Source of the DNA: Pseudomonas tructae
GTDB taxonomy: Bacteria; Pseudomonadota; Gammaproteobacteria; Pseudomonadales; Pseudomonadaceae
NCBI RefSeq assembly: GCF_004214895.1
Contig: NZ_CP035952.1
Span: 620,001 to 684,000 of the forward strand
Reading direction: 5' to 3'
Length of the DNA stretch: 64,000 nucleotides
The position numbers were made by a program, and so were the translations under genes. A model generated the notes under the pieces. That model searched no databases. It saw only the letters and a program-made list of their open reading frames with translations, and was not told the origin of the DNA. Positions 1 through 8,868 of this stretch are shown one piece after another. The first letter of the stretch is position 1. Every line of letters starts with the position of its first letter.

Positions 1-228
1 CCAGGTCAAGGGCAGGTCGGTCAATTCGGCCTGTTTGTTCAGCGCTTCCTGCAGGTAATTCTCACCGACATCGCGTACGCCGGCGGCGAAGGCTTCGCGC
101 ACGGCAGCGGCGGGTTTGGTCTTGCTCACGGCCAGCAACTGCACCGCCGCAGGCTCGCGCCCGGCGGCCAGGGCGGCGGCACGGATGCGTGCGGCGAGGG
201 TGGAAAGGTTGTCTGCTATGGTGGACAT
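1..228 (-). CDS. yggS: YggS-family PLP homeostasis protein, N-terminal part (gene runs off the window)
   Basis: This is the first 76 codons of a YggS/PROSC-family pyridoxal phosphate binding protein, which keeps free PLP low and balances vitamin B6 and amino acid pools in the cytoplasm. The start ATG is at 226-228 and the reading frame stays open to the window edge. The N-terminal segment ends its first strand with AVSKTKP, where Lys36 is the position of the PLP Schiff-base lysine in the family, and further on has GVRDVGENYLQEA, the usual next conserved block. It is divergent from pilT, as in other Pseudomonas genomes, where proC and a yggT gene normally follow downstream. The assignment rests on the motifs; the C-terminal two thirds are not visible. 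Confidence 0.88.
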   Translation of the reverse strand, partial: MSTIADNLSTLAARIRAAALAAGREPAAVQLLAVSKTKPAAAVREAFAAGVRDVGENYLQEALNKQAELTDLPLTW

Positions 229-294
229 TGATCGATGCCAGCGGCTCTTTGGGTCTGCGGCATTCTACCTGCTTGGCGGCCTTTGGGGAGTCTC

Positions 295-1323
295 ATGGAT
301 GTGACGCAACTGCTGGCGCTGGCAGTGCAGGCTGGCGCCAGCGACCTGCACCTGGCAGCGGGCGAGGTCCCGGCGCTACGGCTTGAAGGGCGTTTGCGGC
401 CGATGACGCTGCCACGGCTGACACCCGGGCAGATGAATGAATTGCTCGCTCAGCTCATGTCCGCCGCGCAGCAAAAGGATTTTGAAACACATCTGGATAT
501 CGACTTTGCCTTTGCCGTGCCAGCATTGGCGCGCTTTCGGGTCAATGCATTCCAGCAACACCAGGGCGCCGCTGCAGTGCTGCGGGTGATTCCGGCACAG
601 GTCAGCAGCCTCGCCGAGCTCGGTCTCGGGGATGTGTTTCGGCAGATTGCCGAACTGCCGGGCGGGCTGGTGCTGGTCACCGGGCCCACCGGTTCGGGTA
701 AATCAACCACCCTGGCAGCATTGGTCGATCACCTGAACCGTGAGCGGTCGCTGCATATCGTTACCCTCGAGGACCCCATCGAGTTTATCCACCGCTCGCA
801 GCGCAGCCGGATCAGCCAGCGCGAAATCGGCCGACACAGCCATGGCTTTGCCCAGGCCTTGCGCGCCGCGTTGCGCCAGGATCCGAATGTGATCATGCTC
901 GGGGAGCTGCGTGACCCGCAGACCATCGGCCTGGCCCTGACTGCGGCGGAAACCGGGCACCTGGTGCTGGCCACGGTGCACACCGGCTCGGCAGCAAAAA
1001 CCATCGACCGCTTGGTGGATGTGTTTGCTGCCCAAGAGAAGCAGTGGGTGCGTGCCATGCTCGCCGAGGCGTTGCAGGCGGTGGTGTCGCAGGTGCTGAT
1101 CGAACGCGTTGGCGGTGGCCGGGTGGCGGCCCATGAGGTTCTGCTGGCAACACCTGCCGTGCGCAACCTGATCCGCGAGGGCAAGGTGGCGCAGTTGCAA
1201 TCGGTGATTCAGACAGGTGGGGCGCAGGGCATGCAAACCCTGGAAGGTTGCCTGCAGGATCTGCTGCGCCGAGGGCTGATCAGCCCTGACAGCGCCCCGG
1301 AGCGGGCGCCGGGGCAGTTCTAG
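295..1323 (+). CDS. pilT: PilT-type twitching motility retraction ATPase
   Basis: A 342-residue hexameric secretion-type ATPase that in pilus systems powers disassembly of the type IV pilus. The family motifs are all present: Walker A GPTGSGKST (130-138), the Asp box around 153-166 ending in LEDPIEF, Walker B VIMLGELRD (199-207, Glu204), and the His box TGHLVLATVHT (220-230). Near the C-terminus there is AVRNLIREGK, the PilT AIRNLI-type motif that separates retraction ATPases from PilB. I chose the ATG at 295 because the protein then starts MDVTQLL like PilT and has nearly the length of P. aeruginosa PilT (344). The Walker B region reads GELRDPQT instead of the usual GEMRDLET. No pilU follows. 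Its partners in this window are the reduced pil/hof operon at 12.9-16.1 kb. Confidence 0.93.
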   Translation: MDVTQLLALAVQAGASDLHLAAGEVPALRLEGRLRPMTLPRLTPGQMNELLAQLMSAAQQKDFETHLDIDFAFAVPALARFRVNAFQQHQGAAAVLRVIPAQVSSLAELGLGDVFRQIAELPGGLVLVTGPTGSGKSTTLAALVDHLNRERSLHIVTLEDPIEFIHRSQRSRISQREIGRHSHGFAQALRAALRQDPNVIMLGELRDPQTIGLALTAAETGHLVLATVHTGSAAKTIDRLVDVFAAQEKQWVRAMLAEALQAVVSQVLIERVGGGRVAAHEVLLATPAVRNLIREGKVAQLQSVIQTGGAQGMQTLEGCLQDLLRRGLISPDSAPERAPGQF

Positions 1324-1955
1324 CGCTTGGCCAGGGCCAGTTGCTGGCTTTTGGGCAGAACGCGTTTGGCAACGACGTAACGGCTTTGCCAGTAAGGCTT
1401 GTTCAAGGTGTCGATGCTGACCCGCTTGCCGGTACGCGGGGCGTGGATGAAGCGGTCGTTACCCAGGTAAATGGCGACATGGTTGACCCGGCGGCTCTTG
1501 ATGTTGAAGAAAATCAGGTCGCCTGGCTTGAGGTCGTTGCGGTCGACCTTGATGCCGTGGCCGCTGGCCATGGCATTGGAGGTGCGTGGCAGGTCGACTT
1601 CATCGATGTCGTTGAAGGCGTATTTGACCAGGCCGCTGCAGTCAAAGCCCTTGCTCGGGCTGCTACCGCCCCAGCGGTACGGGGTGCCGAGCACGTTGAC
1701 CGCGCGGCTGAGCACATCGCTGCTCTGTTGCGGCGACATGGCAGCGGCGACCGGCAGCGGCGTGCTCGAGCGGCTGCTGCGCTTGGGGTTGTGCTGGACT
1801 TTGCTGCTACCGACGCTCTTGTGTGGGCGCGTAGCAGTGGAATTGGAGGTATACCCGGAGAAACCGTTGGGTAACCGTTGCTCACGATTGGTGGCGTGGG
1901 CAGCCAGTGGCAATAATAGGCAGATGGTCAGCCATGTCTTGAAAAAAGGACGCAT
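1320..1955 (-). CDS. Exported NlpC/P60 cysteine peptidase
   Basis: A 211-residue secreted cell-wall peptidase of the NlpC/P60 family, expected to cut peptide stems of peptidoglycan (typically the D-Glu/mDap bond) in the periplasm. The start at 1955 gives a signal peptide of about 21 residues (MRPFFKTWLT followed by a Leu-rich core and AHA). A Ser/Pro/Ala-rich linker follows to residue about 78. The catalytic domain carries GFDCSGLV (Cys106), NHVAIYLG (His159) and FIHAPRTG (His171), the expected triad. Its TAG stop overlaps the TAG stop of pilT: both are read from the same CTAG at 1320-1323. The longer ORF upstream of 1955 has no signal-like start and is not used. Confidence 0.9.
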   Translation of the reverse strand: MRPFFKTWLTICLLLPLAAHATNREQRLPNGFSGYTSNSTATRPHKSVGSSKVQHNPKRSSRSSTPLPVAAAMSPQQSSDVLSRAVNVLGTPYRWGGSSPSKGFDCSGLVKYAFNDIDEVDLPRTSNAMASGHGIKVDRNDLKPGDLIFFNIKSRRVNHVAIYLGNDRFIHAPRTGKRVSIDTLNKPYWQSRYVVAKRVLPKSQQLALAKR

Positions 1956-2202
1956 AGGCAGGGCTCTAGGTGAGTTGGCGCGCAACTTTATAACAGCTTT
2001 TTGATCAAATTTTGATCCGTTGGTCGACTCCAGGGGCTGGCAAAAACCGGCAAAAGCGGCGATTTGCCTGCATTGGAAAGGCGCGAGCCAGATGGGGTAG
2101 GGGTTTGCGGGCGGCAGGGCGACAAATGACCACACGTCGGGTTGCCACGCAAAAGTCACATTTTTCTTTAGAAAATTTATCGATAACCCACAGGGGCTAT
2201 GA

Positions 2203-2622
2203 ATGAACAGTTATCAACAGGGCGGTTCGGTACACGATACCCACAGCAAAGTGATCGGCTATCTGCTGTGGATTTTCGGCTTTACCGGCTCGCACCGTTT
2301 CTATTACGGCAAGCCGGTCACCGGCACCCTTTGGTTCTGCACCCTGGGCCTGCTCGGCATCGGCTGGTTGATCGACCTGTTCCTGATTCCGGCAATGGAC
2401 CGCGAAGCCGACCTGCGCTTTCAACCGGGTCCTCTGGACTACAGTCTGGCGTGGATCCTGCTGACATTCCTGGGTGTGTTTGGCGTGCACCGCATGTACC
2501 AGGGCAAGTGGATCACGGGCTTGATCTATCTGTGCACCGGCGGGTTGTTTCTGGTGGGTGTGCTGTATGACTTCTGGACGCTCAATACCCAGGTGTCACT
2601 GGCCAACGCCCAGCGGCGCTGA
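2203..2622 (+). CDS. Inner-membrane protein with two TM2 domains
   Basis: A 139-residue membrane protein made of two TM2 units. The first (about residues 16-62) reads GFTGSHRFYYGKPVTG and ends GIGWLIDLF; the second (about 84-124) reads GVFGVHRMYQGKWITG and ends VGVLYDFW. Each unit is a pair of hydrophobic helices joined by the conserved G-x-H-R-x-Y-x-G-K turn. The biochemical role of bacterial TM2 proteins is not established, so none is assigned. The ATG at 2203 is preferred because it leads directly into the conserved domain. The gene stands alone, divergent from the NlpC/P60 gene and convergent with the SPOR gene, with a perfect palindrome directly after its stop. Confidence 0.85.
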   Translation: MNSYQQGGSVHDTHSKVIGYLLWIFGFTGSHRFYYGKPVTGTLWFCTLGLLGIGWLIDLFLIPAMDREADLRFQPGPLDYSLAWILLTFLGVFGVHRMYQGKWITGLIYLCTGGLFLVGVLYDFWTLNTQVSLANAQRR

Positions 2623-2628
2623 AGCCTG

Positions 2629-2660
2629 AGGCCTTGTCGCAGTGCACTGCGACAAGGCCT
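2629..2660. terminator. 32-bp perfect palindrome, probable bidirectional terminator
   Basis: Two 16-base arms, aggccttgtcgcagtg and its exact complement, meet without a loop base, 6 bp after the TM2 stop and 10 bp before the stop of the convergent SPOR gene. Position between convergent genes suggests a shared terminator. There is no clear T-run on either side, so termination strength is uncertain. Confidence 0.55.
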
Positions 2661-2670
2661 TGGGGCGGGG

Positions 2671-3360
2671 TTACTGGCGGGTCTGGCGCTGCTGCAACAG
2701 CAAGTTGCTGAAGCCGCTGCCGGCCAGTTGCTTCTGCGCCACGGTCAGCTGTTCACGGTTGCTGAACGGGCCGACCAGCACGCGGTACCAGGTTTCTTCC
2801 TTCACCGTACCGGACTCCACCTTGACCGCCTGTCCGAGCAGGATGATCTGCGCGCGGACCTTGTCGGCATCCGCCTGCTTGCGGAACGAGCCGGCTTGCA
2901 GGAAGAACTGGGTGGTGGCCGCCGGCTTGATCACCGGTGGTGCGGGTGGTGGCGTCTGCCCCAGTAGCGCTGCCTGGGCGCGGGCGGTGTCGATCTTCGC
3001 AGCTTCTGCCGGGGTGACCGGAGGTTGCGCCGGCACCGGCGGGGTTTTCTCCGGCACGGCTTCAGGCGGCACAATCACTTCCGATTCCGGCAGCAAGGTG
3101 TAGAAGTCGTACTTGGGTTTTACCGGCTGCTGCGGGCTTGGCGCGGTCTTGTTGGCTTCGGCGACCTTCTCGGCTTTCTGCTGCTCGGGCTTGGTGCGCT
3201 TGACCTCGTCGTTGCCAGGCTCAAGCTTCATCAGGAACACGACAAAGGCGCCCACCGACAGGCCGATTGCCAGCCACAGCCAGCCCGGGATCGGTTGCTT
3301 GGCCGGTGGCTGATAGCGACTGGCGCCGCGCTTGGGGGCGGGTTTTTTCTTGGCAGCCAA
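2671..3360 (-). CDS. FtsN-like SPOR-domain protein
   Basis: A 229-residue bitopic inner-membrane protein. It has a short basic cytoplasmic tail (MAAKKKPAPKRGASRY), one transmembrane helix at about 26-44, a Pro/Ala/Lys-rich periplasmic linker, and a C-terminal SPOR domain (about 145-225) that starts TQFFLQAGSFRKQADADK and ends YRVLVGPFSNREQ. SPOR domains bind glycan strands stripped of stem peptides at the division septum, so a role in cell division like FtsN is likely. The start codon lies 1 bp after the stop of argS, so the two are co-transcribed. The equivalent gene sits next to argS in P. aeruginosa, usually followed by hslVU; hslVU is not here. Confidence 0.87.
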   Translation of the reverse strand: MAAKKKPAPKRGASRYQPPAKQPIPGWLWLAIGLSVGAFVVFLMKLEPGNDEVKRTKPEQQKAEKVAEANKTAPSPQQPVKPKYDFYTLLPESEVIVPPEAVPEKTPPVPAQPPVTPAEAAKIDTARAQAALLGQTPPPAPPVIKPAATTQFFLQAGSFRKQADADKVRAQIILLGQAVKVESGTVKEETWYRVLVGPFSNREQLTVAQKQLAGSGFSNLLLQQRQTRQ

Positions 3361-3361
3361 C

Positions 3362-5098
3362 TTACATGCGCTCCAGGGTTTCCAGGCCGAGCAGCTCCAG
3401 ACCTTGCTTGAGGGTGCGGCCAGTCAGTGCTGCCAGGCGCAGGCGGCTCTGCTGTTGTTCAGGGGTGTCGGCGCCGAGGATCGGGCAGTTCTCGTAGAAG
3501 CTGGAGAACAGGCCGGCAACGTCGTACAGGTAAGCGCACAGCACGTGTGGCGTTCCTTTTTCGGCGACGTTGTTGAGGATCTCGCCAAACTGCGCCAGGC
3601 GCGCAGCCAGGTCCTGCTCCTGGGGGGCTTGCAGGATGATCTGGCCGTCAACTTCATCGAAGTGCTTGCCCAGCTTGCGGAACACGCCGGCAACGCGGGT
3701 GTAGGCGTACAGCAGGTAAGGTGCGGTGTTGCCCTCGAAGTTGAGCATCAGTTCGAAGTTGAAGCTGTAGTCGCTGGTGCGGTGCTTGGACAGGTCGGCG
3801 TATTTCACCGCGCCAATCCCCACCACTTCGCCGATGGTGCGCAGCTCGGCCTCGGCCAGCTCCGGGTTTTTCTCCTTGACCAGGGCGTAGGCGCGCTCCT
3901 TGGCTTCGGTCAGCAGGTCGATCAGCTTCACCGTGCCGCCGTCGCGGGTCTTGAACGGACGGCCGTCGGCGCCGTTCATGGTGCCGAAGCCCATGTGTTC
4001 CATCTGCATCGGGTGGCCGACGAAACCGGCGCGGCGGGCCACTTCGAACACCTGGTTGAAGTGCAGTGCCTGGCGCTGGTCGACGAAGTACAGGGCGCGA
4101 TCGGCCTTGAGCACATTGCTGCGGTAGCGTACGGCGGCGAGGTCGGTGGTGGCGTACAGGTAGCCGCCATCGGCTTTCTGCACGATCACGGGCAGTGGCT
4201 CGCCTTCGGCGGTCTTGAACTCTTCCAGGAACACGCACTGGGCGCCCTTGCTCTCGACCAGCAGGCCCTTGGCCTTGAGGTCGTTGACGACATTGGCCAG
4301 GTCGTCGTTGTAGGCGCTCTCGCCCATGACGTCGGCCATGGTCAGCTTGACGTTGAGCAGCTCGTAGGTCTTCTGGCAATGCGACAGCGAGATGTCCTTG
4401 AAGCGGGTCCACAGCTTCAGGCATTCCGGATCGCCGGCTTGCAGCTTGACCACCAGGCCACGGGCGCGGTCGGCGAACTCTTCGGATTCGTCGAAGCGTT
4501 TCTTCGCGGCGCGGTAGAAGTTCTCCAGGTCCGACAGCTCGTCGCTGGTGATCGGGTTCTCTTGCAGGTAGGCCATCAGCATGCCGAACTGGGTGCCCCA
4601 GTCGCCGACGTGGTTCTGGCGGATCACGTCATCGCCGAGGAACTCCAGCACGCGCGACACGGCGTCGCCGATGATGGTCGAGCGCAGGTGGCCAACGTGC
4701 ATCTCCTTGGCCAGGTTCGGTGCCGACAGGTCGACCACCACCTTCTGCTGCGGGCCGGCCTTGTGCACGCCCAGCTTGGCGTCGGCCAGGGCAGCATCCA
4801 GGCGCGCAGCCAGGGCCTGGGTGTTCTGGAAGAAGTTGAGAAAGCCGGGGCCGGCAATTTCGACCTTGCTGACCTGCTCGTCGGCCGGCAGGGCGGCGAT
4901 GAGCTTCTCGGCCAGATCGCGAGGCTTCATGCCAGCGGGCTTGGCCAGCATCATCGCGATGTTGCTGGCGAAGTCGCCGTGGGTCTTGTCCCGGGCGTTC
5001 TCCACCTGGATCGCCGGCGTCACCCCTTCAGGCAGCACACCGTCGGTGACGAGTTGGGTGAGGGCTTGCTGGATCAGCTGGCGAATGGTGTCTTTCAT
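3362..5098 (-). CDS. argS: Arginyl-tRNA synthetase
   Basis: A 578-residue class I aminoacyl-tRNA synthetase that charges tRNA-Arg in the cytoplasm. The N-terminal tRNA-binding domain contains the conserved THGDFASN block (about 39-46), and the catalytic core has [16 protein letters not shown] with the HIGH-type signature HVGH at 134-137. As in most ArgRS enzymes a canonical KMSKS is not obvious; the matching region reads [10 protein letters not shown]. The C-terminal anticodon-binding DALR domain covers about the last 120 residues and ends at LETLERM. The ATG at 5098 gives the usual Pseudomonas length; the longer ORF adds unrelated residues. The SPOR gene follows 1 bp downstream. Confidence 0.96.
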   Translation of the reverse strand: MKDTIRQLIQQALTQLVTDGVLPEGVTPAIQVENARDKTHGDFASNIAMMLAKPAGMKPRDLAEKLIAALPADEQVSKVEIAGPGFLNFFQNTQALAARLDAALADAKLGVHKAGPQQKVVVDLSAPNLAKEMHVGHLRSTIIGDAVSRVLEFLGDDVIRQNHVGDWGTQFGMLMAYLQENPITSDELSDLENFYRAAKKRFDESEEFADRARGLVVKLQAGDPECLKLWTRFKDISLSHCQKTYELLNVKLTMADVMGESAYNDDLANVVNDLKAKGLLVESKGAQCVFLEEFKTAEGEPLPVIVQKADGGYLYATTDLAAVRYRSNVLKADRALYFVDQRQALHFNQVFEVARRAGFVGHPMQMEHMGFGTMNGADGRPFKTRDGGTVKLIDLLTEAKERAYALVKEKNPELAEAELRTIGEVVGIGAVKYADLSKHRTSDYSFNFELMLNFEGNTAPYLLYAYTRVAGVFRKLGKHFDEVDGQIILQAPQEQDLAARLAQFGEILNNVAEKGTPHVLCAYLYDVAGLFSSFYENCPILGADTPEQQQSRLRLAALTGRTLKQGLELLGLETLERM

Positions 5099-5200
5099 GG
5101 GCTTCTCTTTCGACCGCAAGCGCGGCGGCGCTTCGATGCGCAGGTGGAAAAACTGGGTATTATCCGTTGCCGGGGCGAGGTTGCCAACCTTTGGGGTGCT

Positions 5201-5256
5201 ATCGCGGGGCAAGCCCGCTCCTACAGGGTGGTGTAGGAGCGGGCTTGCCCCGCGAT
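5201..5256. repeat. REP pair (inverted) between argS and priA
   Basis: Two 25-base REP copies, atcgcggggcaagcccgctc... at 5201-5225 and its reverse complement at 5232-5256, face each other across 6 bases. The pair ends 3 bp from the priA stop. Together they can fold into a long hairpin. Confidence 0.9.
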
Positions 5257-5259
5257 GGA

Positions 5260-7479
5260 TCAATACAAGTCCACCGGATCGACATCCAGCGACCAACGCA
5301 CCTGGCGCCCGGACGGCATCTGCTCCAACACTAGCAACCAGGCGCTGATCAGTCGATGCAAAGGTGCCCGGGCATTGGCCTGGAGCAACAATTGCGCGCG
5401 AAAGCGCCCTGCACGGCGCTCCATGGGCGCGGGCACCGGACCGAGCAGTTCGATACCGTGCAGGCCTTGTTCGGCCAGCAACTGCTCGGCGGCGCTGCAG
5501 GCCTCATCGAGAAAACCTTCGGCTTGCCCCGGCTTGTGCGCTTCAGCGCGCAACAAGGCCAGGTGCGCAAACGGCGGCAGGCCGGCGGCGCGGCGCTCGC
5601 TCAGGGCTTGCTCGGCAAAGGCGAAGTAACCCTGCTCGGTCAGTTGCACCAACAAAGGATGGTCGGCCAGGTGGGTCTGAATGATCACTTTACCCGGCTC
5701 TTCGGCGCGGCCGGCGCGCCCGGCAACCTGGACAATCATCTGTGCCATGCGCTCGCTGGCGCGAAAGTCCCCCGAGAACAGCCCGCCGTCGGCATCGAGG
5801 ATCGACACCAGGGTCACTCGCGGAAAGTGGTGCCCTTTGGCGAGCATCTGGGTGCCGACCAGGATGCACGGCTGGCCGCGCTGGATGGTGGCGAACAGTT
5901 GATTCATTGCATCCTTGCGCGAGGTGCTGTCGCGGTCGACGCGCAGCACCGGGTAATCCGGAAAAAGAATGCTCAGGCGTTCTTCGGCGCGTTCGGTGCC
6001 GGCGCCGACGGGTCGCAGGTCGACCTTGTTGCACTGCGGGCACTGGCGTGGCACCCGCTCGTCATAGCCGCAGTGGTGGCAACGCAGTTCATTGGAACGC
6101 TGATGCACGGTCATTCGTGCATCGCAGCGGGGGCACTCGGACATCCAGCCGCAGTCATGGCAGAGCAGTGTCGGGGCAAAGCCGCGACGGTTGAGGAACA
6201 CCAGCACCTGCTGGCCCGCCGCCAGGGTCTGGCCAATGGCTTGCTGCATCGGCCCACTGATACCGCTGTCCAGTGGCCGGCTTTTTACATCCAGGCGCAA
6301 GAAGCGCGGCTGCTGGGCGCCGCCGGCCCGCTGATTGAGGCGCAACAGGCCATAGCGACCGCTGTGGGCATTGTGCAGGCTCTCCAGTGACGGCGTGGCC
6401 GAACCCAGCAGGATCGGAATGTTTTCTTGGCGCGCGCGTACCAGCGCCAGGTCGCGGGCGTGGTAGCGCAGGCCTTCCTGCTGTTTATAAGAACCATCGT
6501 GTTCTTCATCGATGATGATCAGCCCGGGGTTTTTCATCGGCGTGAACAGCGCCGAGCGGGTGCCGATGATGATGTCGGCTTCACCATCGCGAGCAGCCAG
6601 CCAGGCATCCAGGCGCTCTCGATCGTTGACCGCCGAGTGCAGCAAGGCGATGCGGGCGTTGAAGCGTTGTTCGAAGCGCGCCAGGGTTTGCGGCCCCAGA
6701 TTGATTTCCGGAATCAGGATCAGCGCCTGCTTGCCGGCTTCGAGGGTTTCGCGGATCAGTTGCAGGTAGACCTCGGTCTTGCCGCTGCCAGTGACCCCGG
6801 CCAGGAGAAAGGCATGAAAACTGTCAAAACCTGAACGCACCGCATTGAACGCGGCGCGCTGCTCATCATTAAGGGGCAGCTCCGGCTGCGCCAGCCAACG
6901 TTCGTGGCGCTCCTGGGGCAGGTGGCGGCGCACTTCGACCTGCACCAGTTCCTTGGCCAGCAGCAGGTCGAGGCTGTCCTTGCTCAGCATCAGTTTGCTC
7001 AACACGCCATGGGCAACGCCGTGGGGGTGCTGCGCCAGGGTTGCCAGGGCCTCGCGCTGACGCGGCGCGCGGGCGATGCGTGGGTCGTCCAGGCGGGCGC
7101 CCGGTACTACTTGCCAAAAGCGTTCCTGGCGCGCTTGCGCCGGTTCACCCTGGCGCAGCAGCACCGGCAGGGCCCAGCTCAGGGTGTCGCCGAGGCTGTG
7201 CTGATAATATTGCGCTGTCCACAGGCACAGCTTGAACAGCGCCGTTGGCAGCGGCGACACCGGGTCGAGCAAGGCGATTGCCGGTTTCAGTTTGTCGGCC
7301 GGGACCTCGCTGGTGTCGCTAATCTCGATGAGGATGCCGATCATCTCGCGCCGACCGAACGGTACGCGGATACGCATGCCCGGGGTCAGTGCCTGGCGCG
7401 CCATGCTCGCCGGTGCCCTGTAGTCGAACAGCCGCCGCAGGGGCGAGGGCAGGGCAAGGCGTAGAATGACGTCGGACAC
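5260..7479 (-). CDS. priA: Primosomal helicase PriA
   Basis: A 739-residue DEAH-type 3'-5' helicase that recognises stalled or recombination-made forks and reloads the replisome. The N-terminal 3'BD is followed by the helicase core with Walker A GVTGSGKT (228-235), the DEEH box at 324-327 and [10 protein letters not shown]. Between the two helicase lobes is the zinc-binding region with the paired Cys motifs CHDCGW, CPRCD, CHHCGY and CPQC, as in PriA. The ATG at 7479 starts [20 protein letters not shown], typical of the family. It is divergent from rpmE and its stop is 3 bp from a REP pair. Confidence 0.96.
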   Translation of the reverse strand: MSDVILRLALPSPLRRLFDYRAPASMARQALTPGMRIRVPFGRREMIGILIEISDTSEVPADKLKPAIALLDPVSPLPTALFKLCLWTAQYYQHSLGDTLSWALPVLLRQGEPAQARQERFWQVVPGARLDDPRIARAPRQREALATLAQHPHGVAHGVLSKLMLSKDSLDLLLAKELVQVEVRRHLPQERHERWLAQPELPLNDEQRAAFNAVRSGFDSFHAFLLAGVTGSGKTEVYLQLIRETLEAGKQALILIPEINLGPQTLARFEQRFNARIALLHSAVNDRERLDAWLAARDGEADIIIGTRSALFTPMKNPGLIIIDEEHDGSYKQQEGLRYHARDLALVRARQENIPILLGSATPSLESLHNAHSGRYGLLRLNQRAGGAQQPRFLRLDVKSRPLDSGISGPMQQAIGQTLAAGQQVLVFLNRRGFAPTLLCHDCGWMSECPRCDARMTVHQRSNELRCHHCGYDERVPRQCPQCNKVDLRPVGAGTERAEERLSILFPDYPVLRVDRDSTSRKDAMNQLFATIQRGQPCILVGTQMLAKGHHFPRVTLVSILDADGGLFSGDFRASERMAQMIVQVAGRAGRAEEPGKVIIQTHLADHPLLVQLTEQGYFAFAEQALSERRAAGLPPFAHLALLRAEAHKPGQAEGFLDEACSAAEQLLAEQGLHGIELLGPVPAPMERRAGRFRAQLLLQANARAPLHRLISAWLLVLEQMPSGRQVRWSLDVDPVDLY

Positions 7480-7551
7480 GCGAAAGGTTCTCTGCAGGGG
7501 GATTCCAAGACTCGGCGAGCCTAGCAGACGACCGCCGGTGTAAGCGACAAC

Positions 7552-7579
7552 TTGCGTTGGCTGTTTGCTCTGGTATCAT
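7552..7579 (+). promoter_or_regulatory. Candidate sigma-70 promoter of rpmE
   Basis: TTGCGT (7552-7557) and TATCAT (7574-7579) are separated by 16 bp, about 70 bp upstream of the rpmE ATG. The leader after it contains a small hairpin (tcaaca/tgttga, 7605-7620). Assigned by eye from spacing and position only. Confidence 0.4.
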
Positions 7580-7650
7580 TCGGACCCTATTTTGCGTGCG
7601 GTATTCAACAATGGTGTTGAGTGGCGGCACGTCAGCACTGAGGAAACACC

Positions 7651-7866
7651 ATGAAAGCCGATATCCATCCGGTATACGAAGCTGTAGACGTTACCTGCAG
7701 CTGCGGTAACAAATTCGTAACTCGTTCGACTCTGGCCAAGCCACTGCCGATCGACGTTTGCAACCTCTGCCACCCGTTCTACACCGGTAAGCAGAAGGTC
7801 CTGGACACCGGCGGCCGCGTACAGAAGTTCGCAGATCGCTTCGGCATGTTCGGTGCCAAGAAGTAA
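7651..7866 (+). CDS. rpmE: Ribosomal protein L31, zinc-binding form
   Basis: A 71-residue component of the 50S subunit that bridges to the small subunit. It is the C+ (zinc-containing) type: Cys16 and Cys18 in CSCGN and Cys37 and Cys40 in [10 protein letters not shown] form the metal site. It starts [12 protein letters not shown] and has the normal length, with gaggaa as ribosome binding site. A promoter-like pair lies about 70 bp upstream. An intrinsic terminator follows 42 bp after the stop, but inside the next open frame (see the nuclease gene). Confidence 0.97.
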   Translation: MKADIHPVYEAVDVTCSCGNKFVTRSTLAKPLPIDVCNLCHPFYTGKQKVLDTGGRVQKFADRFGMFGAKK

Positions 7867-7886
7867 GATTGCGCGACGCTGGCCCC

Positions 7887-8690
7887 ATGGGTTTGGCATT
7901 GCTGCTGAAAAAGGCGTCCCTCGTGGGCGCCTTTTTTATGGGTGCGATTTGGCAGTTCCCGGCCCAGGCGTTCTGCGCAGCGCCGGTCGATGCGCAAGTG
8001 GTCAGCGTGCGCCAGGTGGTCGACGGCGATACGTTGCGGCTGAGTGACGGCCGTAGCGTTCGCCTGATCGGCATCAATGCGCCGGAGATGGGGCGCAAAG
8101 GTCGCACCAGTGAGGCCTTCGCCGAGGCCGCTCGCCAGCGCTTGCAGGCCTTGGTCAAGGCCAGTGGTGGCCAGGTCAGCCTGGTTCCGGGTGTCGAGTC
8201 GCGGGACAAATACGGCCGTACCCTGGCGCACGTCTACAGCCGCTCTGGCGACAATTTTGAAGCACAACTGCTCAGTGAAGGCCTTGGCTACCGTGTCGCG
8301 GTGGCGCCAAACATCTCGCTGACGAGCTGTCAGGAACAGGCCGAGCGCGCCGCTCGTCAGGCCGGCAAAGGCCTTTGGCGGCAATCTCAACTGACGCCGG
8401 CGAGGGAAATACGTCAGTCTGGTTTTGCGCTGATAAGTGGCAAGGTGATGGATATCGAGCGCAATCGCGGGGGTATCTGGATCGAAATCGACGACTCCCT
8501 GGTGCTTCAGGTACCGGCGCGCCTGCAGCGCAACTTCCCCTCCTCGTTCCTCACCGATCTGAAAGGTCGATCCATCGAAGCGCGCGGCTGGGTGCTGGAT
8601 CGTTCCCGCAAAGGCGGCTTGAAACCTGGGCAACAGCGCTGGCTGCTGCCATTGACTGATCCTTCGATGCTGGAAAGGGTCGAAAGATAA
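7887..8690 (+). CDS. Exported staphylococcal-nuclease-like protein
   Basis: A 267-residue protein with an SNase fold domain, predicted to cut nucleic acids outside the cytoplasm. The ATG at 7887 gives a complete signal peptide: a short N-region with Lys8-Lys9, a hydrophobic core and cleavage near AQA-FCA (about 28-31). The domain shows VVDGDTLRL (45-52), VRLIGINAPE (58-67) and DKYGRTLAHVY, which hold the calcium-binding Asp and active-site Arg/Glu positions of thermonucleases. An extra C-terminal part of about 95 residues looks OB-like (GKVMDIERNRGGIWIEIDD). Alternative starts are GTG at 7923 and ATG at 7938, after the rpmE terminator, but they would spoil the signal peptide. A TTG at 7869 is also in frame. 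Confidence 0.85.
   Translation: MGLALLLKKASLVGAFFMGAIWQFPAQAFCAAPVDAQVVSVRQVVDGDTLRLSDGRSVRLIGINAPEMGRKGRTSEAFAEAARQRLQALVKASGGQVSLVPGVESRDKYGRTLAHVYSRSGDNFEAQLLSEGLGYRVAVAPNISLTSCQEQAERAARQAGKGLWRQSQLTPAREIRQSGFALISGKVMDIERNRGGIWIEIDDSLVLQVPARLQRNFPSSFLTDLKGRSIEARGWVLDRSRKGGLKPGQQRWLLPLTDPSMLERVER
7908..7937 (+). terminator. Rho-independent terminator of rpmE, lying inside the nuclease coding frame
   Basis: An A-run, the stem ggcgtccc with loop tcgt and gggcgcc (one bulged T), then a run of six T. It starts 42 bp after the rpmE stop. It occupies exactly codons 8-17 of the nuclease frame that starts at 7887. Confidence 0.8.
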
Positions 8691-8868
8691 AATATTGTCT
8701 ACATTTTTTATTTCGATTGTACACATCGAAAGCCTTGCAGGCTGCGGCTCTTGGCGGAAAGTCGTAGGTTAAAGCCCTTGACACAAGTGACCGGGCAGTC
8801 TTGTCGGCCCTTTGCTCTTTGCGTATCCTCGGCGGTCCGTCAGAACAGTAAATAGCGGAATGCCCACC

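Noticed and set aside
3332..5236. 634-residue plus-strand frame opposite argS
   Set aside because: argS on the minus strand has all synthetase motifs; the opposite frame has none.
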